NCBI RefSeq assembly: GCF_036898095.1
Contig: NC_090745.1
Coordinates: 81,101,433-81,165,432, forward strand
From: Palaemon carinicauda
Taxonomy: Eukaryota; Arthropoda; Malacostraca; Decapoda; Palaemonidae
DNA length: 64,000 nt
Direction of reading: 5' to 3'
Position 1 is the stretch's first letter; every line of letters begins with the position of its first letter. The translations under genes were made by a program, and so were the position numbers. This document shows, piece after piece, positions 54,656 through 64,000 of this stretch. The notes beneath the pieces were generated by a model that worked only from the letters and a program-made list of their open reading frames with translations, was not told where the DNA came from and ran no database searches.

Positions 54656-55972
54656 TCGGTTTCATCGACAACTCGATTCCACTCGCTTTATGACCTCAAG
54701 TTTTCTACCGAATTGGTGAAGTACTTGGTTTTGGTTTTATTGCTTTCGCCGTGTTGGATTATTCAATACTATCTTCAAAAGAAATGCTTTTGAAAGGAGA
54801 GTAAAAGTGTTTTGCCCTTGCTTTTTTATCTCTGGTTTTTCCATAGAGTAAAGATGGCCGACCCTTCCCTCAGTGTACGGAAGTGTGTTTTAGGCTTTTA
54901 GTAATTATTTTATCACGTTATAAATTATTGTTGATAATTATAGATTTTCCTCTATATATTTTATATCTCACCCGCCTTTATTAGGCCTCTTCGATTAGCT
55001 TTCCATTTATACTAAACATCAAGATAAATTTTATGTTTTGTTTATATGCGGCCTTTACCTATTCCTCCCCTAGTCCGAGATGTAGGCGGTCCTAACTTGG
55101 AAACTGAAGTTAAACAACGTTGAGCCCATTCAACTTTTATTTTCGTTAAGTTTAAATCATTTGCTCTGTAAGAGTTATGAAATGAATATTATTTAGAAAA
55201 TATTTTAAGAAAGATATTCTTTGAATAGTCTTCGTGCTGTTTTTTCAAAGATGAAATAACGTTTGGTTTATTTACGCTACGCAGTTTGCGCTCTATCGTT
55301 ACGATAGAGAAAGAGAGAATCACGGTTTCACTTTGCAGAAAGAGTAAATCGAATTTGACGTTTTGTTCATTCTTCTTTCAAACTGAAGTGTTTTAAACTC
55401 TAATTTAAAGGAACTTGTTAATTTTCAATTTCTTAGTCCTTTCAGTTTTTTCCTTTGGTCAAATAACCTATTTATTGACGAAGGGTGAGTGGGCAATTCT
55501 CTTGTGTGTGACAAGAGAGAGAGAGAGAGAAAGAGAGAACGATCCGATCTTTATTCTCGTCCCAAGTAAGGAGTTTGGGAGCGAGTAACGTTGTTCTCGA
55601 TTCAGTTTTTTACTCTCGTCCCAAGTCTCTGTATGGGGAGAAAGGATAAAACGTTTCTAGTTTTTATTCTCGTCCCAAGGCACTGTACGGTGAGAGATTG
55701 AAAACGTAGTCTTTAGTGAACTAGAGTTTAGTCTCCTCCCCAGTCACTGATCCTTTTTAACTTTATATATTTCCGTTTTATTCGATATATATGTATATGT
55801 TTTTTTTTATTTTTGCATGTGTGTTTCATTTTGTACTAATGTGCTTACATTATACGACTCATTTCGCAATTATAACCTTTTGATGTAAGGGAGAATTGCG
55901 TGCTTCAGGTAGATATCAGTTTTATTCATGCCTAATGTGAAATTATTGATAAATACGATATCAGTGAAGTGA
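54656..55972 (+). other. Leader of DIRS F
   Basis: Non-coding, with a GA-rich run (55514-55538) and four imperfect repeats built on TTATTCTCGTCCCAAG (near 55548, 55609, 55664 and a weaker one near 55730). No gene seen. Confidence 0.6.
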
Positions 55973-56686
55973 GTGCTAGAAAACATGTGCTGTGTTGCGG
56001 AGGGTTCGTTTGTTCGTGCTTGTCACTTGCCTAGTCCGAGACCTCTTTCAGGCTCCCATGCACCAGGGAGAAGGAATGTCGTAGGACCTAAGGGAGTGAG
56101 GAGTGTAAACCAACAAACAGACGTTCCCTCAAAGGTATCAGACGTTGCTCGGAAAGCACGTCCTTGCCATAAGACAGGAGAGACGAAGTTTCTCCTCGTC
56201 ATCCCAAGACTTTTCGCAAAAGAAACCTTGGCGCAAGGTTTCTAGACCCTTTAAGCGAAAGTCAGTCCCTTCAGGACAGGTCCAGCGTCCTGGCTGTAGC
56301 CATGGGGACAGCTCTGACCCTTTGCAGTCGTCGGAAGACTGTTCGCCTATTAAACGCAAGCGTAACACGGGGTCCGAGGGTCGCGGTAAAGGCAATGTTT
56401 TGCCAACACAGACGTTACCGTCGTCTCGGCCCGTTCCGACTCCCGTTGATCCTAAATGGGTTGTCCTGCAGGACATGCAGACTAAGCTTGCCTCCCTTAT
56501 GGAGAAGTATAACGTTGAGCAGGTTCACGATGAACCTTCGCTTTCGAGTCGCCGTTACGCTAAACGAGACTCTGGCCGTCAGCCGCCCAAACGAGCATTT
56601 ACTCGTCCTTTTGACGTTATGAAACGTGATGTCGGTAGTTTGTCACGTCAGTCACGTGACTTGGATCCTCACTCGCTGCAGTCCCG

Positions 56687-56760
56687 TGTTGACTTTCAGC
56701 CGCTGCCGCAGCCTCGTGTTGACGTTCAGCCGCTGCCGCAGTCTCGTGTTGACGTTCAGG
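56687..56760 (+). repeat. 30-bp in-frame repeats in DIRS F ORF1
   Basis: Units of CGTGTTGACGTTCAGCCGCT type repeat 2.5 times without frame change. Confidence 0.88.
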
Positions 56761-57589
56761 ACATTTGCCAACCAGCTCAGTTGCCTTGTTTTGACGTTGA
56801 GCGTCAAGCACCGCAGTCAAGGGTTGTTTTGACTGCTCAGTCTAGGCAGTCAAGGCAGTCTCGACTTGACGTCGAGCGTCCATCAACTCCTGTTGTTGTT
56901 GCTGGTCAGTCCTTTCAGCAGCGACATGACGTCGCTTCCTTGACTGCTACTGCTGCTCCTTTGCGTGTGGACTTTGCCTGTCAAGCATTGCCACCGCGGC
57001 AGGTCTCTCCTTTTCATGAGACTCGGCAATTGTCGGACGAGGTTCCTTCAGATGAGGAAGTTGCTGATCCCCCTCCTACTGATATTCCTTTGGGGACTTT
57101 GTCAGACGGAGAGGAGCCTAAAGCTGCTCAGCCCTCTATGGACTTTAAAAAAATCATGCTGATTTTTAAGGATCTTTGTCCGGACCATTTTGTAACTGCT
57201 GCTCCTCGTTCGCCTTCATCAGAGTTTACACTAGGCCTAGCTACTTCGAAGCCGTTGTTTTCTAAGCTAGTGCTCTCTCGCTCTTCTAAGAGAGCTTTAC
57301 GTTTGCTAGGCGACTGGTTGATCACCAGGAGGATTTGGGGGAGACAGCCTTTGCTTTCCCTCCTTTTAAACTGGCTTATAGAGCGAGCGTCTGGTATGAC
57401 ACGGGAGAAGTTCTCGGCTTGGGAGTTCCTGCCTCTGCCCAGGGAGACTTCTCAAGCCTCATAAACTCTCCCCGTCGCCTGGCCATGAGACGCTCCAAGA
57501 TTTTATGGTCGGCTTCAGAGCTAGACCATCTCCTGTTAGGAGTTTTTTTTCGAGCGTTTGAAGTTTTGCTGTACAATTATGTCATGCAT

Positions 57590-57695
57590 GAACAAGGCTA
57601 TCAGGGATGGCTCCAATGATCTGACAGCCACATTCTCTGCAGGAACAAGGCCATCAGGGATGGCTCCAATGATCTTGCAGCCACGTTCACTGCAG
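57590..57695 (+). repeat. 53-bp tandem duplication at the ORF1/pol junction of DIRS F
   Basis: Bases 57590-57642 recur at 57643-57695 with four or five substitutions. The duplication adds 53 bases and so shifts the frame. Confidence 0.93.
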
Positions 57696-57699
57696 GAGT

Positions 57700-58973
57700 A
57701 CTTAAGATGTAAGTGCGCTCAATGTGTTCATTGTCAAGACAAACTTCACGATGAAGACTACCAAATCTGTCTTGGCAGTATTAAGGGAAGGCGACTGGAT
57801 GGTCTCTCTCGACCTTCAGGATGCATACTTCCACATCCCGATTCATCCAAACTTTCAACAACATCTGAGGTTTGTGGACGGGAAAGTAATGTACCAATGT
57901 CGAGCACTGTACTTCGACCTCATTCCTGCTCCTCTTGTTTTTACAAGGCCCTTGCAAAATGTAGCAAGCTTTCTACATTTTTTTGAGGATTCAGAGCCTC
58001 CCTTTATTTTGACGACTGGCTAATCAGGGCGTCGTCATTATATCGCTGTCTGGAGAGCCTCTAATGGACATTAGACCTAACCAAGGAGCTAGGTCTCATA
58101 GTGAACGTAGAGAAGTCGTAACTTACAGTACCCCATCCCAGACTATTCTTTATTTGGGAATGGAGATACAGTGTCTGATTTTTCGGGCCTTTTCGTCTCC
58201 CGCAAGAATGGAACAAGCTCTGTTAAAAGTCCTTCACTTGCAAGAGAAAAACAGTTGCTCTGTAAGAGTTTGAACTAGCCTCGTGGGAACTCTTTCATCG
58301 CTGGAGTAGTTTATCTCTCTGGGGAGACTCAACCTATGCCCTCTCCAATTTCACCTAAACCATTGGAACAATGAGAAGGGCTTAGAGAGTATCTCTTTCC
58401 CAATCTCCAACTCAGTCTAGACATGTCTGACTTGGTGGGACAGCAACATCAGACTTCGAGAAGGTCTTTCTCTTGCGATCAAGAACCCAAACCATGTGTT
58501 GTTTTCAGATGCATCGGATTTGGGTTAGGGAACTCCACTGGACAGTCTGGAATGCTCGGGTCTTTGATCCACGGATCAGAAGGAACTCCATTTAAGGCAA
58601 GTAACATCTCTCCTTTGGCGAGATTTTCATGTGTCTTGGCGGACGGCCTCAGCAGAAGAGGACAAGTCATCTCCATGGAGTGGACGTTGCATAAGACTGT
58701 GTGCGAGAAGCTATGGATGACATGGGGTCAACCCACCATAGATCTTTTTGCGACTTCTCTGACAAAGAGGCTCTCGACTTACTGCTTTCCAGATCCAGAG
58801 GCAGCCCACATAGACGCTTTCCTGCTGGACTGGTCTCACCTGGACGTTTATGCCTTTCCACCTTTCAAGATCCTAAACAAGGTGCTGCAGAAGTTCACCT
58901 CTCACGAAGGGACCAGGTTGACATTGGTTGCTCCACTCTGGCCCGCGAGAGAGTGGTTCACAGAGGTACTTCA
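57700..58973 (+). pseudogene. DIRS F pol remnant (RT, RNase H, methyltransferase-like)
   Basis: The RT starts abruptly with TTKSVLAVLREGDWMVSLDL and QDAYFHIPIHPNFQQHLRFV (catalytic Asp block). The N-terminal RT blocks expected upstream are deleted between 57696 and 57750. The active-site block survives only in another frame as YFDDWLIRASSLYRC (about 58003-58047). Then come TILYLGMEIQCLIFRAFSSP and, after stops, IDLFATSLTKRLSTYCFPDP, DVYAFPPFKILNKVLQ and LVAPLWPAREWFTEVLQW, the Dam-like methyltransferase region (58738-58985). RNase H is barely recognisable. This element could not supply its own RT. Confidence 0.75.
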
Positions 58974-60146
58974 ATGGCTGGTAGACGTTCCAAGGAGTCT
59001 ACCTTTAAGGATGGATCTCTTACGGCAGCTCCACGTAAGGAGTCTTCATCAAAGCCTCCCCGCTCTTCGTCTGACTGCCTTCAGACTATCGAAAGACTCT
59101 CAAGAGCTCGAGGATTTTCGAAGGAGGCAGCCAGAGCGATTGCGAGAGCTAGGAGAGCATCTACCATCAAGGTCTACCAGTCGAAGTGGGAAGTCTTTAG
59201 AGACTGGTGCAAGTCATCATCCATTTCCTCTTCCAGTACCTCTGTAGCCCAAATTGCAGACTTTCTCCTGCATCTGAGAAATGTTCGCTCCCTCTCTGCT
59301 CCCACTATTAAGGGCTACAGGAGCATGTTGGCTTCTGTGGTAAGACATAGAGGCTTAGATCTGTCCAATAATAAAGATCTCCAAGATCTCCTTAAGTCCT
59401 TCGAGACCTCTAAGGAGCGTCGTATGGCAACTCCTGGATGGAACTTAGACGTGGTCCTAAGGTTCCTAATGTCCGACAGGTTTGAGCCATTACATTCGGC
59501 CTCCCTGAAGGATCTCACCCTCAAGACGCTTTTCTTAGTGTGCTTGGCTTCGGCTAAAAGGGTCAGTGAGATCTATGCCTTTAGTAAAAACATCGGCTTT
59601 TCTACAGATAAAGCCACATGTTCGCTTCAGCTTGGTTTCTTGGCCAAAAATGAACTGCCTTCTCGTCCTTGGCCTAAATCTTTTGATATACCTTGCCTAT
59701 CAGAGATCGTAGGCAACGAGCTTGAAAGAGTACTGTGCCCAGTTAGAGCTCTTAAGTTTTATTTAGCTTGTACCAGATCCTTACGAGGTGGATCTGAGGC
59801 CTTATGGTGCTCAGTTAAGAAGCCCTCATTGCTTATGTCTAAAAATGCTTTATCGTATTTTATTAGATTTTTAATCCGAGAGGCTCATTCTCACTCAAGT
59901 GAAAAAGATCGTTGCTTGCTTAAGGTCAAGACGCACGAAGTAAGAGCGATAGCAACTTCCGTGGCCTTTAAGCAAAACAGATCTCTGCGAAGTATTATGG
60001 ACGCGACCTTTTGGAGGAGCAAGTCGGTGTTCGCTTCATTTTACTTAAAAGACGTCCACACTCTTTATGAAGACTGCTACACACTGGGTCCATTCGTTGC
60101 AGCGAGTGCAGTAGTGGGTGAGGGTTCTACCACTACATTCCCTTAA
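58974..60146 (+). CDS. DIRS F tyrosine recombinase, apparently intact
   Basis: From ATG 58974 (MAGRRSKESTFKDGSLTAAP) to TAA at 60146 there is no stop: 390 residues. The frame is also open upstream to 58701 but there shadows the methyltransferase-like frame. The core-binding domain reads RRASTIKVYQSKWEVFRDWC and SAPTIKGYRSMLASVVRHRG. The catalytic domain has LASAKRVSEIYAFSKN (Arg I), FLAKNELPSRPWPKSF, VKTHEVRAIATSVAFKQNRS (HxxR), FWRSKSVFASFYLKDVHTLY (Trp and the Tyr of FYLK as presumed nucleophile). All residues expected of a DIRS-type recombinase are visible in one frame. It overlaps the end of the pol frame, as usual in this family. It would join or resolve circular cDNA at the target site. 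Expression cannot be judged from sequence. Confidence 0.88.
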   Translation: MAGRRSKESTFKDGSLTAAPRKESSSKPPRSSSDCLQTIERLSRARGFSKEAARAIARARRASTIKVYQSKWEVFRDWCKSSSISSSSTSVAQIADFLLHLRNVRSLSAPTIKGYRSMLASVVRHRGLDLSNNKDLQDLLKSFETSKERRMATPGWNLDVVLRFLMSDRFEPLHSASLKDLTLKTLFLVCLASAKRVSEIYAFSKNIGFSTDKATCSLQLGFLAKNELPSRPWPKSFDIPCLSEIVGNELERVLCPVRALKFYLACTRSLRGGSEALWCSVKKPSLLMSKNALSYFIRFLIREAHSHSSEKDRCLLKVKTHEVRAIATSVAFKQNRSLRSIMDATFWRSKSVFASFYLKDVHTLYEDCYTLGPFVAASAVVGEGSTTTFP

Positions 60147-60534
60147 TTCCAATATCCTTTTAATCTTCTCTTGAAATGTTTTTAATCTTGTTTTGGGTTG
60201 TACGGAAGGCTAAGAAGCCTTTCGCATCCTTTTTGATTTGGCGGGTGGTCAAATGTCATTTCTTGAGAGCGCCCAGATTAAGGGTTTTGATGAGGTCCTG
60301 TTGTATGGGTTGTCGCCCTGGATATAACAGCTCCTGGGAGTCTTTCAGCATCCTGAGAGGATGGCTGGGCTTCGTGAGGAAAGCGGACTAACAAGGCAGA
60401 GTAATCGTCAGAGTCAGCTTCCTTACCAGGTACCTATATTTATTTGGGTTTTGTTATGATATAACTGTCAAAAACTAAGCATATACGCCTTTATTGTATT
60501 AATACTGGTCTCTACCCACCACCATGGGTGTGAA
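60147..60534 (+). other. 3' non-coding region of DIRS F
   Basis: No supported gene between the recombinase stop and the internal complementary region. Confidence 0.5.
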
Positions 60535-60632
60535 TCAGCTATTATATATTCACTGGCTAAGTTTAATATTTAAAAATGATATTTTGATTATAAAATAAAT
60601 TTTTGAATATACTTACCCGGTGAATATATAAA
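60535..60632 (+). repeat. Internal complementary region of DIRS F
   Basis: 60535-60572 pairs with the left terminus, 60576-60632 with the right terminus; the centre AAA is the circle junction. Confidence 0.92.
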
Positions 60633-60686
60633 TTAAAGGCCCTCCCTTCCTCCCCGATAGAGACCCAGCGGAATGAGAAGAACTGG

Positions 60687-60863
60687 AGCTGTTTACAAGT
60701 ATATGCGGTATCTGACCGATAGTCGGCGCTGGTGGGCACACCCGCAGCCTTCATGGCGATCGCTCGCGAGTTTTTGGAATCTGTCGAGCCGTCGGAGACG
60801 TCAGCTATTATATATTCACCGGGTAAGTATATTCAAAAATTTATTTTATAATCAAAATATCAT
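60687..60863 (-). repeat. Right inverted terminal repeat of DIRS F
   Basis: The inner part mirrors the left ITR. The outer part (60820-60863) is mirrored in the ICR. Confidence 0.9.
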
Positions 60864-61095
60864 GTTTTGTCTGTTGATGTTTCTAATGAACCAGAAGATG
60901 AACTGAATAAATCAAATTCAAATTGAGGTCCACCATCCACCTCAACAAATAGATAAAAAGGATACAAAGAAAACCACAAATGTAAAACCCAACATAACAA
61001 GACCACCTCTGAAGAAACCTAGTGGTAATAATGTTAAATTAAAAACTGCTAATGGGAAGACCTCATCCAAGATGTCTTCCAGAAATAATCCATAG
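60864..61095 (+). pseudogene. LINE D ORF1, part 3 (C-terminus)
   Basis: Directly after DIRS F the LINE frame resumes as VLSVDVSNEPEDELNKSNSN, then changes frame by one base near 60920 to IEVHHPPQQIDKKDTKKTTN and a Lys/Ser-rich end (GKTSSKMSSRNNP) with a TAG at 61093-61095. It is a basic, low-complexity tail, fitting the C-terminus of ORF1. Confidence 0.75.
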
Positions 61096-64000
61096 TTTTC
61101 TCCTCCGTTTTGCAATGGAACTGTCAGGGTTTGAGGGCGAAATATGAAGAACTTAAGCTCCTAATTCATGAGCATTCCCCCATAATTGTATGTCTACAGG
61201 AAAGTATGCTTGATTCTAACACTCTTAGTCCTCGAGAGTATGTTAGCTATAGAACACCATATAATCAACAAGCAGGGAGCCATGGCGGAAGGCTCATGTA
61301 CATTCGTCGAGATGTTCCCCAAATACCCATGTCTATACGTACAACCCTGCAGGCAGTAGTTGTACAAATTGATATAGGGAGAAAATATACAATATGCTCT
61401 CTGTACTTACCTGTAAATGATAATATTTTATATGATGATTTAGCAGAATTCATTCAACAACTCCTTCAACCTTTTCTCTTACTGGGAGATATGAATGGTA
61501 GACATCCTTTATGGGGTGATGTTTTGGCCAACACAAGGGGCAATATTATCTCATTAATTGTGGAGAGTGAGGATGTGGGTCTCCTTAATACAGGAGACCC
61601 CACGCACTTCCATGTTCAGACAGGTACTTTGTCATGCATTCACCTTTCAATTGCAAGCTCTAACTGCTTTCTTGATTTTGATTGGAGGACATTAGATGAT
61701 TGGCATACTAGTGATCATGCACCAATCATTATAAACACCAACAAGGTTCCGCCTTTGCAAAGATCGCCACGTTGGAATCTAGACAAGGCAGACTGGGTCA
61801 AATTTTCTGAGCTAAGTGAAATCGAAGGGAGAGCAGAACAGTTTGAAAGTATTGATGATGCCATAGACCTACTGAATGGAACTCTTCATACAGCAGGAAT
61901 CAATTCGATCCCCAAAACCACAGGACTATTCAAAAGACGACCAGTCCTGTGGTGGTCCTCAGAATTACAGCCCTGCACAGAGCCACCAGAAAATCTCTGA
62001 CTAGATTGCGTAGACGCCGTACTGATGAAAATTTGATATCATACAAAAAGTGTAGAGCACAGTTCCGTCGTGCCATGAAAGAAGCTAGACGCCAATCTTG
62101 GGTGGCTTTTGTTTCCTCCATTAATAGTAGAACACCACCATCTAATGTATGGAGGAAAATAAAAAAAATTGCAGGCAAATTTACCCCGAACCCACCACCA
62201 GTGTTGAAAGTGAATGGTCAGTTTGTGACTGAAGGAAATGAAGTTAGTAATGCCCTGGCTGACCATTTTTCAAATGTATCATGCAAGAGTGTAGCAGCTC
62301 CTGGTCACCAGTACAGGAGCATTGAAGAAAAGAAAATTTTAAATTTTGCAACAGGAAGGGAAGAATCGTATAATTCTCCTTTTACTGAAGGAGAACTTTA
62401 TTCCACACTCGCTACTTGCAACGATACAGCTCCTGGACCCGATGGAATTCCATATGCAATGGTTAAACATGTACATTTTAATACAAAGTTATTTATTTTA
62501 AGTATTATTAATAGAATATGGCATGATCATAGTTACCCAAGTGTTTGGGAACTAGCCATTATTTTAGCCTTTCTAAAACCTGGTAAGGACAAGTTTTTAG
62601 CAGGACTATTCAAAAGACGACCAGTCCCGTGGTGGTCCTCAGAATTAACAGCCTTGCACAGAGCCACCAGAAAATCCCTGACTAGATTGCGTAGACACCG
62701 TACTGATGAAAATTTGATATCATACAAAAAGTGTAGAGCACAGTTCCATCGTGCCATGAAAGAAGCTAGACGCCAATCTTGGGTGGCTTTTGTTTCCTCC
62801 ATTAATAGTAGAACACCACCATATTCTGTATGGAGGAAAATAAAAAAAATTGCAGACAAATTTACCCCGAACCCACCACCAGTGTTGAAAGTGAATGGTC
62901 AGTTTGTGACTGAAGGAAATGAAGTTAGCAATGCCCTGGCTGACCATTTTTCAAATGTATCTTGCAAGAGTGTAGCAGCTCCTGGTCACCAGTACAGGTG
63001 CATTGAAGAAAGAAAATTTTAAATTTTGCAACAGGAAGGGAAGAATCGTATAATTCTCCTTTTACTGAAAGAGAACTTGATTCCGCACTCGCTACTTGCT
63101 ACGATACAGCTCCTGGACCCGATGGAATTCCATATGCAATGGTTAAACATGTACATTTTAATATAAAGTTATTTATTTTAAGTATTATTAATAGAATATG
63201 GCATGATCATAGTTACCCAAGTGTTTGGGAACTAGCCATTATTTTAGCCTTTTTAAAACCCAGTAAGGACAAGTTTTTAGCAGCAAGCTATAGACCTATT
63301 GCATTGACTTCGTGTTTATGTAAAATCGTGGAGAAGATGGTCAATGTAAGGTTGATATGGTACCTTGAAAAGAAGGGTATTTTATCACCGATTCAATGTG
63401 GATTCAGAAAAATGCACTCAACAACTGATGTGTTAATAAGACTCGAGTCCTCTATTTGTGAAGCCTTTTCTTCCAAACAGCACCATGTGACAGTTTTTTT
63501 CGACCTTGAAAAGGCATATGATATCACATGGAGATATGGTATACTTAAAACAATTCATGAACTAGGATTAAAAGGAGAACTACCACTATTTATTCAGTCA
63601 TTTCTTTCACATAGAGTTTTTCAAGTGAGAGTTGGGGAAACTCTAATAGAGAGCAAGTGTCAGGAAGGAGGAGTTCCACAGGGGAGTGTGCCGAGTGTAA
63701 CCCTGTTTGCACTAGCAAATAATGGGATATCCTCAGTCATTCCCCAGGATGTTCTCTCAACATTATTTGTGGATGATCTCTCAATATCATTTGCTGGCAC
63801 TAGAATGGCAATGGTTGAGAGAAAAATACAACACTCTATTGATAAAATTATCCAGTGGGCTGACATGAATGGATTTAAGTTCTCGACAAGTAAAACTACC
63901 ATTGTCCATTTTTGTCGTATCCGGGGAGTACATCCAGACCCGGATATATACATTAAAGGTCAACGGATACCATGTGCAAGTGAAGCTAAATTTTTAGGTT
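61089..64000 (+). pseudogene. LINE D ORF2: endonuclease and RT, with internal duplication
   Basis: The frame opens at 61089, overlapping the ORF1 stop by a few bases, and has no ATG before LQWNCQGLRAKYEELKLLIH. Endonuclease blocks: NCQGLRAK, VCLQESM, LLLGDMNGRHPLWG, DDWHTSDHAPIIIN (SDH). A one-base deletion near 61970 breaks the link to the RT. RT blocks: ATCNDTAPGPDGIPYAMVKH, SYRPIALTSCLCKIVEKMVN, VTVFFDLEKAYDITW, GGVPQGSVPSVTLFALA and STLFVDDLSISFAG (the DD pair). A 680-bp tandem duplication (61921-63280) repeats part of it. The window ends in the RT, so RNase H, if any, is not seen. Group: Jockey/I-like, from block order. Confidence 0.87.
61921..63280 (+). repeat. 680-bp tandem duplication within ORF2
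   Basis: Bases 61921-62600 recur at 62601-63280 with about 97% identity. The unit runs from CAGGACTATTCAAAAGACGA to AAGGACAAGTTTTTAG and covers the linker and first RT blocks. Confidence 0.97.

Larger units (their letters stand above)
55973..57700 (+). pseudogene. DIRS F ORF1 (gag-like), frameshifted
   Basis: A first frame (55973-56245) encodes FVRACHLPSPRPLSGSHAPG; a frameshift near 56190 passes to the long frame 56145-57464 with KRKSVPSGQVQRPGCSHGDS, coiled-coil-like VLQDMQTKLASLMEKYNVEQ, Gln/Val/Asp-rich 10-residue repeats (QPLPQSRVDV, 56690-56760), an acidic stretch (SDEVPSDEEVADPPPTDIPL) and the core SSKRALRLLGDWLI. A second frameshift near 57330 continues with FPPFKLAYRASVWYDTGEVL and ends near a 53-bp duplication (57590-57695) after NKAIRDGSNDL. 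It has the same domain order as the ORF1 of element A. Role inferred: nucleic-acid binding coat protein. Confidence 0.75.
54490..60863 (+). mobile_element. DIRS-like YR retrotransposon F, complete
   Basis: The left ITR (54490 to about 54655) is the reverse complement of about 60687-60835, with over 90% identity by eye: GACGTCTCCGACGGCTCGAC and GTATATGCGG-type blocks. The internal complementary region at 60535-60632 has two halves: 60535-60572 complements the outermost left end (TAAATATTAAACTTAGCC...), and 60576-60632 complements the outermost right end (ending ...AAAATATCAT at 60863). Three bases (AAA) separate the halves. Inside are ORF1, a damaged and partly deleted pol, and an intact-looking tyrosine recombinase. 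Excision of exactly 54490-60863 restores LINE D ORF1 in frame. No target duplication is present, as expected for DIRS. Length 6374 bp. Confidence 0.9.
48300..64000 (+). mobile_element. Jockey/I-type LINE D, split by two insertions, open at window end
   Basis: A 5' non-coding region (about 48300-48996), ORF1 in three pieces (48997-49689, 53555-54489, 60864-61095) and ORF2 (from about 61089) lie in order on the plus strand. The gaps are a DNA transposon with an XPG-like gene (49690-53547) and a complete DIRS element (54490-60863). Removing either rejoins the ORF1 codons in frame. ORF1 has an RRM-like segment and CCHC knuckles; ORF2 has endonuclease and RT. These features are those of the Jockey/I group. 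The 5' boundary with DIRS C is approximate and the 3' end is outside the window. Confidence 0.85.

Overview
The window looks like about 64 kb of repeat-dominated nuclear DNA from an animal, most likely a decapod crustacean (shrimp-like). The reasons are long TA and CT microsatellites, interrupted genes with introns, and transposable-element families I associate with decapod genomes: DIRS-like tyrosine-recombinase retrotransposons, a short interspersed repeat with a (TAA)n tail, Jockey/I-type and L2/CR1-like LINEs, hAT, Harbinger, MULE and pogo-type DNA transposons. The species is an inference. I recognise no host gene, rRNA or tRNA. Everything that can be named is a mobile element or a remnant of one, and most coding stretches are broken.

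Layout. 1-5 kb: microsatellites and a decayed minus-strand ORF1 of a tyrosine-recombinase (YR) retrotransposon. 5.1-6.0 kb: a Harbinger deletion derivative with perfect TAA target duplications. 7-10.1 kb: simple repeats, a 500-base assembly gap and a MULE derivative with 94-bp inverted ends. 11.2-19.2 kb: a minus-strand LINE fragment, then one old plus-strand LINE split by a complete hAT element (8-bp target duplication CCATAGAG) and by two copies of a short interspersed repeat in opposite orientation. 19.6-21.3 kb: an L2/CR1-like LINE on the minus strand. 21.3-26.6 kb: mostly unassigned, with a foldback-like inverted repeat.

26.6-44.1 kb: DIRS element A. Inverted terminal repeats lie at 26608 and 44104 and an internal complementary region at about 43.57-43.65 kb. 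It is interrupted at 27096-35745 by DIRS element B, which is itself interrupted by a pogo-type MITE. A carries nearly intact ORF1, RT/RNase H/methyltransferase-like and YR reading frames. 44.1-48.3 kb: DIRS element C, of the same family as B, starting at A's terminus. 48.3-64 kb: a Jockey/I-type LINE (D) that runs off the window. Its ORF1 is split by a DNA transposon coding for an XPG/FEN1-like nuclease (49690-53547, here called E) and by a complete DIRS element F (54490-60863). Removing E or F rejoins D's ORF1 in frame.

The observation I rate highest is that the ORF1 regions of DIRS B and C are arrays of small hairpins, many with TTCG loops, whose stems differ between repeats yet keep pairing. 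Also notable are the XPG-like nuclease transposon, the exact ITR/ICR architecture of three DIRS elements, and the depth of nesting.
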